A program made the position numbers and the translations under genes. The notes beneath the pieces are model-generated. The model ran no database searches, was not told the DNA's origin, and was given only the letters and a program-made list of their open reading frames with translations. A DNA stretch of 64,000 nt from positions 41,555-105,554 of the forward strand of contig CAMFJL010000007.1 of assembly GCA_945957175.1 (NCBI GenBank). Direction: 5' to 3'. Source of the DNA: an uncultured Legionellales bacterium (GTDB lineage Bacteria; Pseudomonadota; Gammaproteobacteria; UBA1113). The number at the start of each line of letters is the position of its first letter. Positions within the stretch are counted from its first letter, which is position 1. Positions 9,106-17,458 of this stretch are shown in pieces.

Positions 9106-9681
9106 TCAGTCGCTCCAAAAGTCTTTGAACCTTACGGCTGCTAGCTCCGTATAGCGTACGGTGTGCTGAATATTCCTATGCCCTAGATAGTGCTGAATAC
9201 TCCTAGTGTCACGCCCGTCATTCGCCAGCTTGAATCCCGTAGAATGTCTTAGCATATGTGGATGCACAGGAAACCCAATGTTAGCTATCGCTCCTGCTCT
9301 GGCAATCATTTTCCGAAACGTAGCCGCTGTGATGGGTGCTTTACGCTCTGTCATAAAGAGATAATCTGTATCTGGGTAATCGCGCTTTAATTGGCGCAGT
9401 GCCCGGATCTCTGGGCCAAATAAAGGATGACTGGCTGACAATCCATGCTTAAGGCGCGTAACATAAAGCAAGCCTTGCTTTAAATCTACCTGGGACCATC
9501 GCAAGCTCACTAACTCAGATACCCGCAACCCATGTCTATAGGCAACTAAAATCATGGTGGCGTCACGTAAACCGTGGCGCCCCGCCTGTTTAGCAGCTAT
9601 CATAAGCGCATCGATTTCCGCAGGCGTTAAGTACTCACGAACCCTGCGAGCGCTGTTTTTAATTTTTAATGGTGGTTTCAT
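9106..9681 (-). CDS. Tyrosine recombinase (TnpI-like resolvase of the Tn3 element)
   Basis: A 191-aa protein (from MKPPLKIKNS) with the catalytic set of tyrosine recombinases: Arg in YRHGLRVSELVSLRW, HxxR in HPHMLRHSTGFKLA, His/Gly in HYLGHRNIQHT and the Tyr nucleophile in TVRYTE. It is short, with essentially only the catalytic domain, as in FimB-like recombinases and some Tn3-family TnpI proteins. In such transposons it resolves cointegrates at a site near its gene. It is divergent from the transposase, with a 161-bp gap. The chosen start has a TATAAT-like -10 only about 10 bases upstream, so its mRNA may be nearly leaderless; starts at 9690 or 9708 are possible. Confidence 0.85.
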   Translation of the reverse strand: MKPPLKIKNSARRVREYLTPAEIDALMIAAKQAGRHGLRDATMILVAYRHGLRVSELVSLRWSQVDLKQGLLYVTRLKHGLSASHPLFGPEIRALRQLKRDYPDTDYLFMTERKAPITAATFRKMIARAGAIANIGFPVHPHMLRHSTGFKLANDGRDTRSIQHYLGHRNIQHTVRYTELAAVRFKDFWSD

Positions 9682-9715
9682 GGCTACCATTATAACAAAC
9701 ATTCCCAAAAAGAGT

Positions 9716-9753
9716 GATTGGCCATATACACAATGATGGCCATAAAGCCAATC
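9716..9753. promoter_or_regulatory. Candidate recombination core site between recombinase and transposase
   Basis: Nested inverted repeats lie in the divergent intergenic region: GATTGGCCAT (9716-9725), ATGGCC (9736-9741) and CCAATC (9748-9753). Tyrosine-recombinase resolution sites in Tn3-family elements normally lie here and contain such a core. It could also be an operator for the divergent promoters. The location is the main argument. Confidence 0.4.
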
Positions 9754-9842
9754 AGTTTAAGGGACCATTTGATTAGCTTTCCCATCATGGTATTATTTAG
9801 GGAAAGTTTTTATCTAAATCTTGTTTCCGTGGAGGTAGTGGC

Positions 9843-12800
9843 ATGTACGCTAGTAATAAACGATTGACTCTACTACCGCCTGCAGAGCAAGCTGCCTTAT
9901 ATGATGTACCTGAGTTTGATGATGATCAACGTTTAGAGTATTTTAGATTTACGAGTGAAGAATTAGTGATTGTTAACAATCGTCCTGGCTTAGTTGATAA
10001 AGTTCATTGTGCACTTCAGATAGCATATTTTAAAGCAAAACATTTATTTTTTAAATTGGCTTTGGAAGAAGTTCAAGAAGATGTAGATTTTATATTACAA
10101 CAGTACTTCCAGGAAAACACGATAAAAACAATTAATGTCACAGATCATGAATACTATTCGCAATGCGATGAAATAATATCATTTTTCAAATACCAACGTT
10201 GGTCCAAGGACAAAAGAGAATTACTAAAAGATCAAGTAAAGCAAATATCTCGCCGTGACATGAATCTTGAGTTTATTATCATGGAAGTTGTTAGTTTCTT
10301 AAGAAATCAGAAAATCATGCGCCCCGGTTATACTACTATGCAAACTATCATAAGTGAAGCCTTAGTTGAGGAGCGTGAACAGTTACGCATTGTTATTGAA
10401 AATCATTTAAACGAATCAACAAAGTTAGCTATTAACAACCTTCTTGTGGAAGATAATGCGTTATCAGATTTAGCAGAGCTTAAGCAAGATGCTAAAGATT
10501 TTAAATTACAAATACTGCTGAGCGAAATTGAAAAGCTAGATAAAATTAAAAACTTATATATCCTCTCAAAAGAGATAATACCAAAACTTAAATTGTCAAA
10601 ACATAATATTAATTATTATGCTGGTTTGGTAGACTATTACAATGTTTATGATTTACGTGAGCGCATTAATTCATGGCAAACATATCTTTATTTATTATGC
10701 TATATATGTTTAAGATACCGTAAACTTAATGATAACTTATATGATGCGCTGCAACATCAACTTAAAAAATTAGAAACCGCCATTAGAAAGGAAACCAAAC
10801 AAAGTTATGCTAACTATGCCATTGAACGTGAACATCAATGGCGCGTTATACGACAATTAGCCAACTTTTTTGTTGATGATGCAGTATCAGATCACACTTA
10901 TTTTGGAGATGTCCGTCGTAAAGCTTTTACGACAGTCATTACTAAAGATGCACTGCTTCATGAGATTCAACGCTCAGCCAAAGATTTAGATAAAAATCTC
11001 ATAGATTTTCGATGGCAGGCGGTAGATAAATTATTTCATAAATACATTTTATATTTTAGACCATTAATAAAAGCTATCGATTTAAGCAGCTTATCACCTG
11101 ACTGCCCATGGCTGACTATTATCAATGAACTAAAGGTGCTGTTCATAAATGGACAAGACCTAAGTAAGCTTGAGGTTAGAGAAGACATATATAAAAACAT
11201 ACCAAAACAATTACAAAATTACTTGGTGGACAGCAAAGCTAATGGCTCACAAAAACTTTATCCTGCAAGATATGAGTACTGGGTTTACCGGCGAGTAGGT
11301 AAGCTATTGCGAACAGGTGATTTGTTCCTCGAAGACAGCATCCAAAACCGTTCGCTCCAAGCTGAACTCGCAGAAGCTAAAGAGAAATATCTTAAGCTAC
11401 CGGCTTTGGATATACCAGCAACACGCACGCCTATTAAGCAGTTGCTTGATGAGAGGTTTGCTGAACTAGATAAACTTTGGCTGACACTCGATCAGGGTTT
11501 GCGAGGTGATAGCCTTAAACACCTTCGATTCGATCATGATACTGGCACTCTTCATTTGCAAAAAATCCATGAAGATAAAACGCAGAAATTACAACATCGT
11601 TTTTATGAGCAATTAGCTCGCCGTGATGTTGCTGAAGTCATCCGTTTTGTTAATGAGCAATGCCATTTTTCATCGGCCTTTACCCACATTCAACCACGTT
11701 ATGTGAAAATGGAAGTCGATGAAAAAAGCTTAATAGCAACTATTATTGCACAAGGACTTAATAATGGCAATCTTGAAATGGCGGATATCTGTGATATACC
11801 TTATACCAACTTGTTAGATATTTACCAATCTCGTCTTCGCCTTGCAACACTCAATAGAGCATGTGAAATGCTTATTGAAGATATTGTTAAAATGTCTATT
11901 TTTCCTTTTTATGCTTTAGATCTATCCATCTTATATGGTAGTGTGGATGGACAAAAATTTGCAGTAGAGCGTCCAAATATTAAAGCACGATATTCCAAAA
12001 AGTATTACGCTAAGGGAAAAGGTGTTGTCGCATATACCATGCTTTGTAACCACCTGCCACTACAGGTAGATTTACTTGGCCCCCATGAACATGAGAGTTA
12101 TTATGCCTTTGATATTTTGTATAATAATACAACCAGTATCGACCCAGAAGTACTGACGGGAGACATGCACATCATTAATAAGCTTAATTTTGCTTTCATG
12201 GATTGGTTTGGCAAAACGCTATACTCTCGCTTTTGCAGTATACAAAGGCAAGTACCACATCTTTATTGCAGCAAGGATGTGAGTGAATACAAGGATGCTG
12301 GCGCACTTGTTTTGCCAGCAGGTCAACTTGATAGACAACTGATTGAAGAAGAATGGCATAATACTCTTCCTATTATTGAAGCAGTAGGCGTTAAAGAAAT
12401 GTCACAGAGCATATTAATAAGAAAGCTTTGCACAACAAGAAATAGTCGTACTCGAAGAGCCATGCTAGAATATGACAAGCTTATTCGTAGCATTGCTACT
12501 TTAAAATATATTCAAGATAGAAAACTTCAAAAAGATATTCATAGCTCTCAAAATCGTATTGAGTCTTACCACCAATTACGCGCTTCTATTGCCACATCCT
12601 ACGGTAAAAAGCATTTAATTGGCAAAAATGAGAAAGAAATAGTCATTAGTAATCAATGCGGTAGAATGATTGCATTATGCATACTTCACTATAACTCATC
12701 AATACTATCAAGAATATATGATAAATATAAGGTTCAGAATAATCAAAAAGTGTTAAATTTTATTAAAAAAATATCTCCTGCTGCGTGGCAACACATACAT

Positions 12801-12938
12801 TTTCAAGGCCATTTTATTTTTGCTGCGGATGGTTCTGTGATTGATCTTGATGAAATTATAGCGGACTTAGTTGTCGCTAATGAGGATGAAGAAAATTTGA
12901 TCAGAAATGGCTTAAAATTGTTGGCTGTTACGCCTTAA
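9843..12938 (+). CDS. tnpA: Tn3-family transposase
   Basis: A full-length 1031-aa protein; Tn3 transposases are typically about 960-1030. The DDE residues are visible: Asp in ILYGSVDGQKFAVERP (about residue 700), Asp in LTGDMHIINKLNFAFMDW (about 775) and Glu in SSQNRIESYHQLRASI (about 903). The ARYSKKYYAKGKGVVAYTML segment is typical of the family. The start has GGAGGT upstream. The stop lies three bases before the inner right repeat, so the core element is compact. No frameshift is visible, so it is probably active or recently so. It catalyses replicative transposition using the flanking GGGG ends. Confidence 0.96.
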   Translation: MYASNKRLTLLPPAEQAALYDVPEFDDDQRLEYFRFTSEELVIVNNRPGLVDKVHCALQIAYFKAKHLFFKLALEEVQEDVDFILQQYFQENTIKTINVTDHEYYSQCDEIISFFKYQRWSKDKRELLKDQVKQISRRDMNLEFIIMEVVSFLRNQKIMRPGYTTMQTIISEALVEEREQLRIVIENHLNESTKLAINNLLVEDNALSDLAELKQDAKDFKLQILLSEIEKLDKIKNLYILSKEIIPKLKLSKHNINYYAGLVDYYNVYDLRERINSWQTYLYLLCYICLRYRKLNDNLYDALQHQLKKLETAIRKETKQSYANYAIEREHQWRVIRQLANFFVDDAVSDHTYFGDVRRKAFTTVITKDALLHEIQRSAKDLDKNLIDFRWQAVDKLFHKYILYFRPLIKAIDLSSLSPDCPWLTIINELKVLFINGQDLSKLEVREDIYKNIPKQLQNYLVDSKANGSQKLYPARYEYWVYRRVGKLLRTGDLFLEDSIQNRSLQAELAEAKEKYLKLPALDIPATRTPIKQLLDERFAELDKLWLTLDQGLRGDSLKHLRFDHDTGTLHLQKIHEDKTQKLQHRFYEQLARRDVAEVIRFVNEQCHFSSAFTHIQPRYVKMEVDEKSLIATIIAQGLNNGNLEMADICDIPYTNLLDIYQSRLRLATLNRACEMLIEDIVKMSIFPFYALDLSILYGSVDGQKFAVERPNIKARYSKKYYAKGKGVVAYTMLCNHLPLQVDLLGPHEHESYYAFDILYNNTTSIDPEVLTGDMHIINKLNFAFMDWFGKTLYSRFCSIQRQVPHLYCSKDVSEYKDAGALVLPAGQLDRQLIEEEWHNTLPIIEAVGVKEMSQSILIRKLCTTRNSRTRRAMLEYDKLIRSIATLKYIQDRKLQKDIHSSQNRIESYHQLRASIATSYGKKHLIGKNEKEIVISNQCGRMIALCILHYNSSILSRIYDKYKVQNNQKVLNFIKKISPAAWQHIHFQGHFIFAADGSVIDLDEIIADLVVANEDEENLIRNGLKLLAVTP

Positions 12939-12941
12939 ACC

Positions 12942-13000
12942 GCGATGTGTTTAAAATAAATACGAATTCAAAAATTTCGGGGTTTTACGCTTAGAACCCC
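12942..13000. repeat. Inner right inverted repeat of the Tn3-family element
   Basis: Reverse complement of the left end over 59 bp with two mismatches. It is followed by TATAT, which does not match the AAACA at the left, so this end was not the one used in the last insertion. Confidence 0.95.
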
Positions 13001-13013
13001 TATATACCATACG

Positions 13014-13042
13014 TTGTCAGCACAGATGTTCTGTGCTATTAT
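13014..13042 (+). promoter_or_regulatory. Promoter of the U-box gene with a palindrome filling its spacer
   Basis: TTGTCA (13014-13019) and TATTAT (13037-13042), each five of six to consensus, are separated by exactly 17 bp. Those 17 bases (13020-13036) are a perfect inverted repeat, GCACAGA-TGT-TCTGTGC. A dyad exactly filling the -35/-10 spacer is typical of repressor operators or of MerR-type activation. The ACAG-N5-CTGT arrangement is not a LexA box. It lies just outside the inner transposon repeat. Confidence 0.55.
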
Positions 13043-13087
13043 TGCCCACTTATGTATTAAGTATAAATAGACCCAAGAGACTAACCT

Positions 13088-16000
13088 ATGTACGACCCAA
13101 GCACTGACGAAACGACATCTACCACTGGGATAACTGTGACGCTTTCATCCTCACAAGTAATGACTGGCTACGCGCCAAATCTATCAAGCTCAACAGCATC
13201 AGCATCAACCTCCACCGCAAATACACCAACCGCAGCCGAATCCACAACGCTTAAAGCTGCCCATGAATATGACGATTACAATGATGATTTTTTATGTCAG
13301 TCCTCACTGACCATCATGATACAACCTGTAGTGATAAAAAGTGGGCAGACATACTCGCGCGATACAGTAGAAACATGGTTTGGTCTGGGGCATGAAACCG
13401 ACCCAGGCACCAATGAACCATTAGCAGAGACAACATTTGTTGACAATGTTCTGGTAAAAAAATTTATTGGCAATTTCTTAAATAGGCATCCTCACTTATG
13501 GTATACCGAAGACGTTGAACTGCCAAGTGCTTATATAAACCAGATAATTACTGCCATGAATAATGGAGATTTAAGCCAGATTAAACGAATGGTTGAGCTT
13601 CATCCTGGCTTATTAACCAGATCTTTTGGCCGCGTGCCTACAGGTAGAGTTAATGAAGAGACTGTCATGGATGCAGCAACCGGTGAGCCCAAAGTCACTA
13701 AAACAGTTGAATATATCGATTATGGCAAGAAAAATTTATTAGCTTTTGCTTGCGAATCTGAAAATCGTAGCATTTTCGAGTGGGTTGCCGCTGAATTCAC
13801 TAAAATAAATCAACAGTTTTCATTATATCCAGCGGATTTTATAGTCCGTTATTTAGAAGATGAAATGAAGGCCGCACTTATTGAAAACGGCCCTTCATCC
13901 ATAAGTCCTTTACGTATAAACTTTCTGTTAAGGCTTGATAACACTTTAATGAAAAGCGCTTGGGCGTCGCTCTCTGATGAAATGACTCAAGCAATCATTA
14001 ACAAAGATTTGACGAAAGTTCAAGCTTTAGTTGCCAGCTATCCAAGTTTACGCACAATAACATATACCGTAGCTCATGATACAATGAGTTTAGCAGAATT
14101 AGCTTACCATTATGAAGCTACAGATATTCTACAATGGACTGCAGACTACCCTACGCAAGCTGAATCGACAGAATTAACACCATCTACCAGCAATAGCAAT
14201 GAAGATACTTCAAACATTGCAGACCAGCCTACGCAAGCTGAATCAACACCGTCTACCAGCAATAGCAATGAAGATACCTATGATGCTACTTCAGACTTAC
14301 GGCGATTAGTTGAGTTAGGAATACCATTAGACTCAGCGCTATCATTATTAGACTCAGCGGTATCATATTCAGACTTACGACGATTATTAAAGTTAGGAAT
14401 ACCATTAGACTCGGCGCTATCATTATTAGACTCGGCGGTATCATGTTCAAGTGCTCCAACAGAGCCCCTACATATTGCTAATGCTACGCCCCAGACAACA
14501 TCTTCGTCATCATCTAACACAGGCGAATTTCGCTCACATATAAGTACCGGGCGCAATAATGATTTTCAGTACATTGTGCCTTCATTATCCTCTGGCTTTG
14601 AAGAATGGTCATCGAATTCATCACAAGATTCTGATGGGGAGGAGTGGGAAATACCATACAGATCCCACGCATTACATGATCCAACACCTATCTATATACC
14701 TACGCCAACACCTTCGCTCGGCGGTATACCCAGCGCATTACCTACACCGCAACCTCCAAGTTCAGTACTCATGGAGGACTTGCGTGTGCAAGCGTGGGAA
14801 TTGTTAAGTACGTTGCGAAATGAAGAGAATAGGATGCTGGAGCATTATCATGTTCTCGCTCCAGAAAAACAGGAGATATATAACGACCAACGAGCCCTAC
14901 TTAGAGAAATATCGAGACCTGAGAGTGCCCCTCAAACGTTACAAGAGACAATATTAGAGATACAAGCTCGGCAGCAAGCGCGAACCGCGCCAATACTGGA
15001 GAAACAACACGAACAGTACGCTCAATTGGAGAGAACGCGTGAACAGAAAGCTCGATTTGTGGTCGCAAAATCAGATCGACAGATACTCATCGAAGAAATG
15101 CAGCAAAGAAATGCAGAAAGTCTCTCTAGGCCAATAGTAGGATGTTCAACCGATCTCTATATAACCGACGTAACGTATGCTAACTGGTATGAGCAGAACG
15201 TTAAAAATAGAGTTGTAGCGTACTGCGACACTGCTGATGAGCTACGAGAGTTTTTACCCTATGTACCAGAACGACATTTAGATGATTTATTAAAACGTAA
15301 AAGAGCTTTGATAAGTAGCCCAACGGATTTTGCACGAACCTTAGAATGTATCCCGCCGGAGCATTCTCGACGCTATCAGATAGTCCAATTTGCTCTGCTA
15401 AAACATCTATTAGCAAATAGTAAGCAGGACTATATAGCAAGCGTGCTGCCATCTACGCCAACGATTGGCAATATCATTGATGCATTATCTGAATTGAATA
15501 GATATACTGTTTTTGACTATCTATGTCATCTTCCCTGTAAATCCTATCGATTATTATGTCTATCTGGCACATCTTGGACTCAATATAATAATGGTTATAA
15601 CCATATTGTAACGCCTCTAACGATGGCAAGGGAATTATTGGAAATTGCTAAGCTTCAAGCACTGAGCGAGCAGGTACTTTATCTTAATAGTATAAAAGCA
15701 TTCTTAGTTTTACGCCAAGATACGATAACAACATGCGGGGAACTAGACCAGTTTATTAGTATGAGTATTATCGATATGAATAATACTGCTGCTCATGCTA
15801 GTTCAAGCTCGAGGATGTCATCGAGTCGTCATAGATTGTTAGCTGCACCAGCTGGGACTGCCTCATCAAGCACAGAGGTTGTACCAGATATACCATTAGC
15901 GCATTATTTTAGCTTACCGATTGAACAAGCTGCCGCATCAACAGCAACAAGTTCAAGTAGTATCTTTACGAAGTGGATGTCTTCGACGCCAGTATGTCGC

Positions 16001-16408
16001 CGTGACCGGTTAATCACGATTATCAAGGTACTTATCCAAGAAAGAGACAGCTCGGCAAGGCTAAATGCAGATAGAACCTTGGTGGGTTCAATTACACAAG
16101 AGCTCCGAGAACTAGAGCAATGTTTAAATGATGATAGATCTTTACATAATCCAAGTCTTACGCCGCTATTTGTAACAGCACAGCAAGTATGGGATAATCG
16201 TAGCAGAATTATTGATGCATCTCTACGTGAGCGAGTCACGGCATTTGTTATGAAAACCATCGCTTTGTTTCAAGAGGGTGATCCAGGACTTTTTGGAAGT
16301 TCGTGCATCAACCCCGACAATTGTGCGCAGTATTTGGATAGACTTATACAAATAGACAAGCAACCCAGAGATATGGCTATATCTGACATGCGAACAACCT
16401 GTTCATAA
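13088..16408 (+). CDS. U-box domain protein with helical repeats (E3-ligase-like effector candidate), 1106 aa
   Basis: Residues about 68-135 read as a U-box: FLCQSSLTIMIQPVVIKSGQTYSR, then DTVETWFGLGH, then TDPGTNEPLAE, matching the 'dP-V---G-tyeR--I--W' pattern of eukaryotic E3 ubiquitin ligases and bacterial mimics such as Legionella LubX and GobX. A Ser/Thr-rich N-terminus precedes it and two ankyrin-like helical segments follow (about 150-235 and 290-360). Residues about 355-397 and 402-453 are tandem repeats. Residues about 555-690 are rich in Glu/Gln/Arg and likely coiled coil; the rest is helical, with Ser-rich linkers. No signal peptide or membrane span. Ligase activity and host targeting are inference from the U-box. 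The gene sits between the inner and outer right ends of the Tn3 unit, so it is mobile cargo. Confidence 0.8.
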   Translation: MYDPSTDETTSTTGITVTLSSSQVMTGYAPNLSSSTASASTSTANTPTAAESTTLKAAHEYDDYNDDFLCQSSLTIMIQPVVIKSGQTYSRDTVETWFGLGHETDPGTNEPLAETTFVDNVLVKKFIGNFLNRHPHLWYTEDVELPSAYINQIITAMNNGDLSQIKRMVELHPGLLTRSFGRVPTGRVNEETVMDAATGEPKVTKTVEYIDYGKKNLLAFACESENRSIFEWVAAEFTKINQQFSLYPADFIVRYLEDEMKAALIENGPSSISPLRINFLLRLDNTLMKSAWASLSDEMTQAIINKDLTKVQALVASYPSLRTITYTVAHDTMSLAELAYHYEATDILQWTADYPTQAESTELTPSTSNSNEDTSNIADQPTQAESTPSTSNSNEDTYDATSDLRRLVELGIPLDSALSLLDSAVSYSDLRRLLKLGIPLDSALSLLDSAVSCSSAPTEPLHIANATPQTTSSSSSNTGEFRSHISTGRNNDFQYIVPSLSSGFEEWSSNSSQDSDGEEWEIPYRSHALHDPTPIYIPTPTPSLGGIPSALPTPQPPSSVLMEDLRVQAWELLSTLRNEENRMLEHYHVLAPEKQEIYNDQRALLREISRPESAPQTLQETILEIQARQQARTAPILEKQHEQYAQLERTREQKARFVVAKSDRQILIEEMQQRNAESLSRPIVGCSTDLYITDVTYANWYEQNVKNRVVAYCDTADELREFLPYVPERHLDDLLKRKRALISSPTDFARTLECIPPEHSRRYQIVQFALLKHLLANSKQDYIASVLPSTPTIGNIIDALSELNRYTVFDYLCHLPCKSYRLLCLSGTSWTQYNNGYNHIVTPLTMARELLEIAKLQALSEQVLYLNSIKAFLVLRQDTITTCGELDQFISMSIIDMNNTAAHASSSSRMSSSRHRLLAAPAGTASSSTEVVPDIPLAHYFSLPIEQAAASTATSSSSIFTKWMSSTPVCRRDRLITIIKVLIQERDSSARLNADRTLVGSITQELRELEQCLNDDRSLHNPSLTPLFVTAQQVWDNRSRIIDASLRERVTAFVMKTIALFQEGDPGLFGSSCINPDNCAQYLDRLIQIDKQPRDMAISDMRTTCS
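14149..14277 (+). repeat. Imperfect tandem repeat inside the U-box gene (Thr/Ser/Asn-rich block)
   Basis: Two copies encode PTQAEST...TPSTSNSNEDT; the first has an insertion of four codons (ELTP-type) relative to the second. The DNA copies are almost identical across ACCAGCAATAGCAATGAAGA, which indicates recent duplication. Confidence 0.8.
14293..14448 (+). repeat. Two 78-bp tandem repeats with nested ~21-bp subrepeats
   Basis: Units 14293-14370 and 14371-14448 are nearly identical and in frame. Each encodes SDLRRLxxLGIPLDSALSLLDSAVS, and within each unit the LDSA(L/V)S segment is itself doubled. Most differences are A-to-G transitions. The opposite strand is also open across this block, which explains a spurious antisense frame. 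Confidence 0.9.
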
Positions 16409-16495
16409 TAGGTAATATCTACGCTAGCACAATGGCGCGATAAATCGCGATGCTACAAAAAGATGATTGTGCTTATCGCAGTTTAAAATCATGGC

Positions 16496-16516
16496 CCCCA
16501 CGGACAAGCCGCGGGG
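16496..16516. terminator. CCCC...GGGG hairpin between the U-box gene and SDR gene
   Basis: CCCC-A-CGG, loop ACAAG, CCG-C-GGGG. It lies between convergent genes and lacks a T-run. A second hairpin of the same design is at 37950-37972, so it is probably one copy of a dispersed intergenic palindrome that may act as a bidirectional terminator. Confidence 0.5.
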
Positions 16517-17323
16517 TGTAGTCATTGGTGAGATATGAGATCAGATTTTCACACGACTAGCGCAATAAACCACCCTGCGCCGTATCACCAATACGGGTAA
16601 TCATGGTTGGTGCATTTTGCTCAGTCGCCATCACCATGATTTCCACCACATTCACATGCGGTGGTTGAATCGCGCAAAATACTACACTGCGCGCAATATC
16701 GTCAGGCAATAACGGGGTAAATTTATCATAAAAAGCATCAGCACGTGCCTTATCTTGCCACCGCACTTCACTGAATTCTGTTTTCACTGCACCTGGTGCA
16801 ATTTCACTGACACGAATCGGCGTACCTGCCAAGTCAATACGTAAGCAATGCGTAACCGCTTTGACAGCATGTTTGGTGGCACAATACACGTTGCCGCCGG
16901 CATAATAACTATGCCCTGCGGTTGAACCAATGTTAATAACATGACCACTATTGCGTTCAATCATGCCTGGCAACAAGGCGCGTGTCATATAAAGTAATCC
17001 TTTAACATTAGTATCAATGACCGTATCTATTGCGCTAAGCTCTAATTTTTGAAAAGGATCTGAACTTAATGCTAAACCAGCATTATTCACTAAAGTATCA
17101 ATATTTTTCCAATTATCTGGCAATTCATCTATCACCTTGTTGATCATGGCATAATCTTGAATGTCTAATTCGATAGCTAATACTTCAATTTTATATGTCG
17201 CTTTCAGCGTCTCTGCTAAGTCGGTTAAGCGATCAACTCTACGCGCTGTGATAATTAAACGTGCACCAAGCGCTGCAAATTGCTCAGCACATGCTTTACC
17301 TATACCGCTGGATGCACCAGTGA

Positions 17324-17345
17324 GGGGTTTTACGCTTAGAACCCC
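17324..17345. repeat. Outer right transposon end (22-bp remnant)
   Basis: The outer 22 bases are identical to those of the inner right repeat; beyond them the sequence is SDR coding sequence. It is immediately followed by the AAACA duplication at 17346-17350. Confidence 0.85.
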
Positions 17346-17350
17346 AAACA
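17346..17350. repeat. Target-site duplication, right copy (AAACA)
   Basis: Five bases directly after the CCCC of the outer right end, identical to 9035-9039. Confidence 0.75.
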
Positions 17351-17458
17351 AATTAACAAGCCGTTACAATAGGTTTTAAAAGCGAATAGGCGAGATATTA
17401 GCACTCACATCGTAGCCTACCTCGTCTCCTTTTAGTAAATTTTCTATTGACGAGCAGT

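Larger units (their letters stand above)
9040..17345. mobile_element. Tn3-family transposition unit carrying U-box and SDR cargo (8.3 kb)
   Basis: Three transposon ends are visible. The left end (9040-9098) and an inner right end (12942-13000) form a 59-bp inverted repeat with two mismatches and enclose a compact core of tyrosine recombinase plus transposase. A third end, identical over its outer 22 bases to the inner right end, lies at 17324-17345. The 5-bp duplication AAACA sits immediately outside the left end (9035-9039) and outside the third end (17346-17350). The inner right end is followed by TATAT, which does not match. Five-bp duplications are the Tn3-family norm, so the last transposition most likely moved 9040-17345 as one unit, with the U-box and SDR genes as passengers. 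The mechanism (use of a secondary or remnant end) is inference. Confidence 0.85.
16557..17351 (-). pseudogene. Short-chain dehydrogenase (YdfG-like), 5'-truncated by a transposon end
   Basis: From TGASSGIGKACAEQF onward this is a normal SDR of the serine/3-hydroxy-acid dehydrogenase (YdfG) type, with Rossmann TGxxxGIG, NNAG (VNNAGLAL), catalytic Ser (NIGSTAGHSYY), YxxxK (YCATKHAVK) and PG motif (APGAVKTEF). The first strand, normally M-xxx-VLITGASSG, is replaced by SVKPL encoded by the outer inverted repeat at 17324-17345. The only in-frame start is a TTG at 17351, beside the AAACA duplication, with no ribosome site. Native start and promoter are therefore lost, although a slightly altered protein could still be made. 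The body is intact, so the truncation is probably recent. Confidence 0.75.

Noticed and set aside
12942..13005. Idea that 9040-13000 is the last-transposed unit
   Set aside because: The bases after 13000 (TATAT) do not match AAACA before 9040, whereas the outer end at 17345 does.
14278..14556. 92-codon antisense frame within the U-box gene
   Set aside because: Explained by the tandem repeats, which leave the opposite frame open; no ribosome site.
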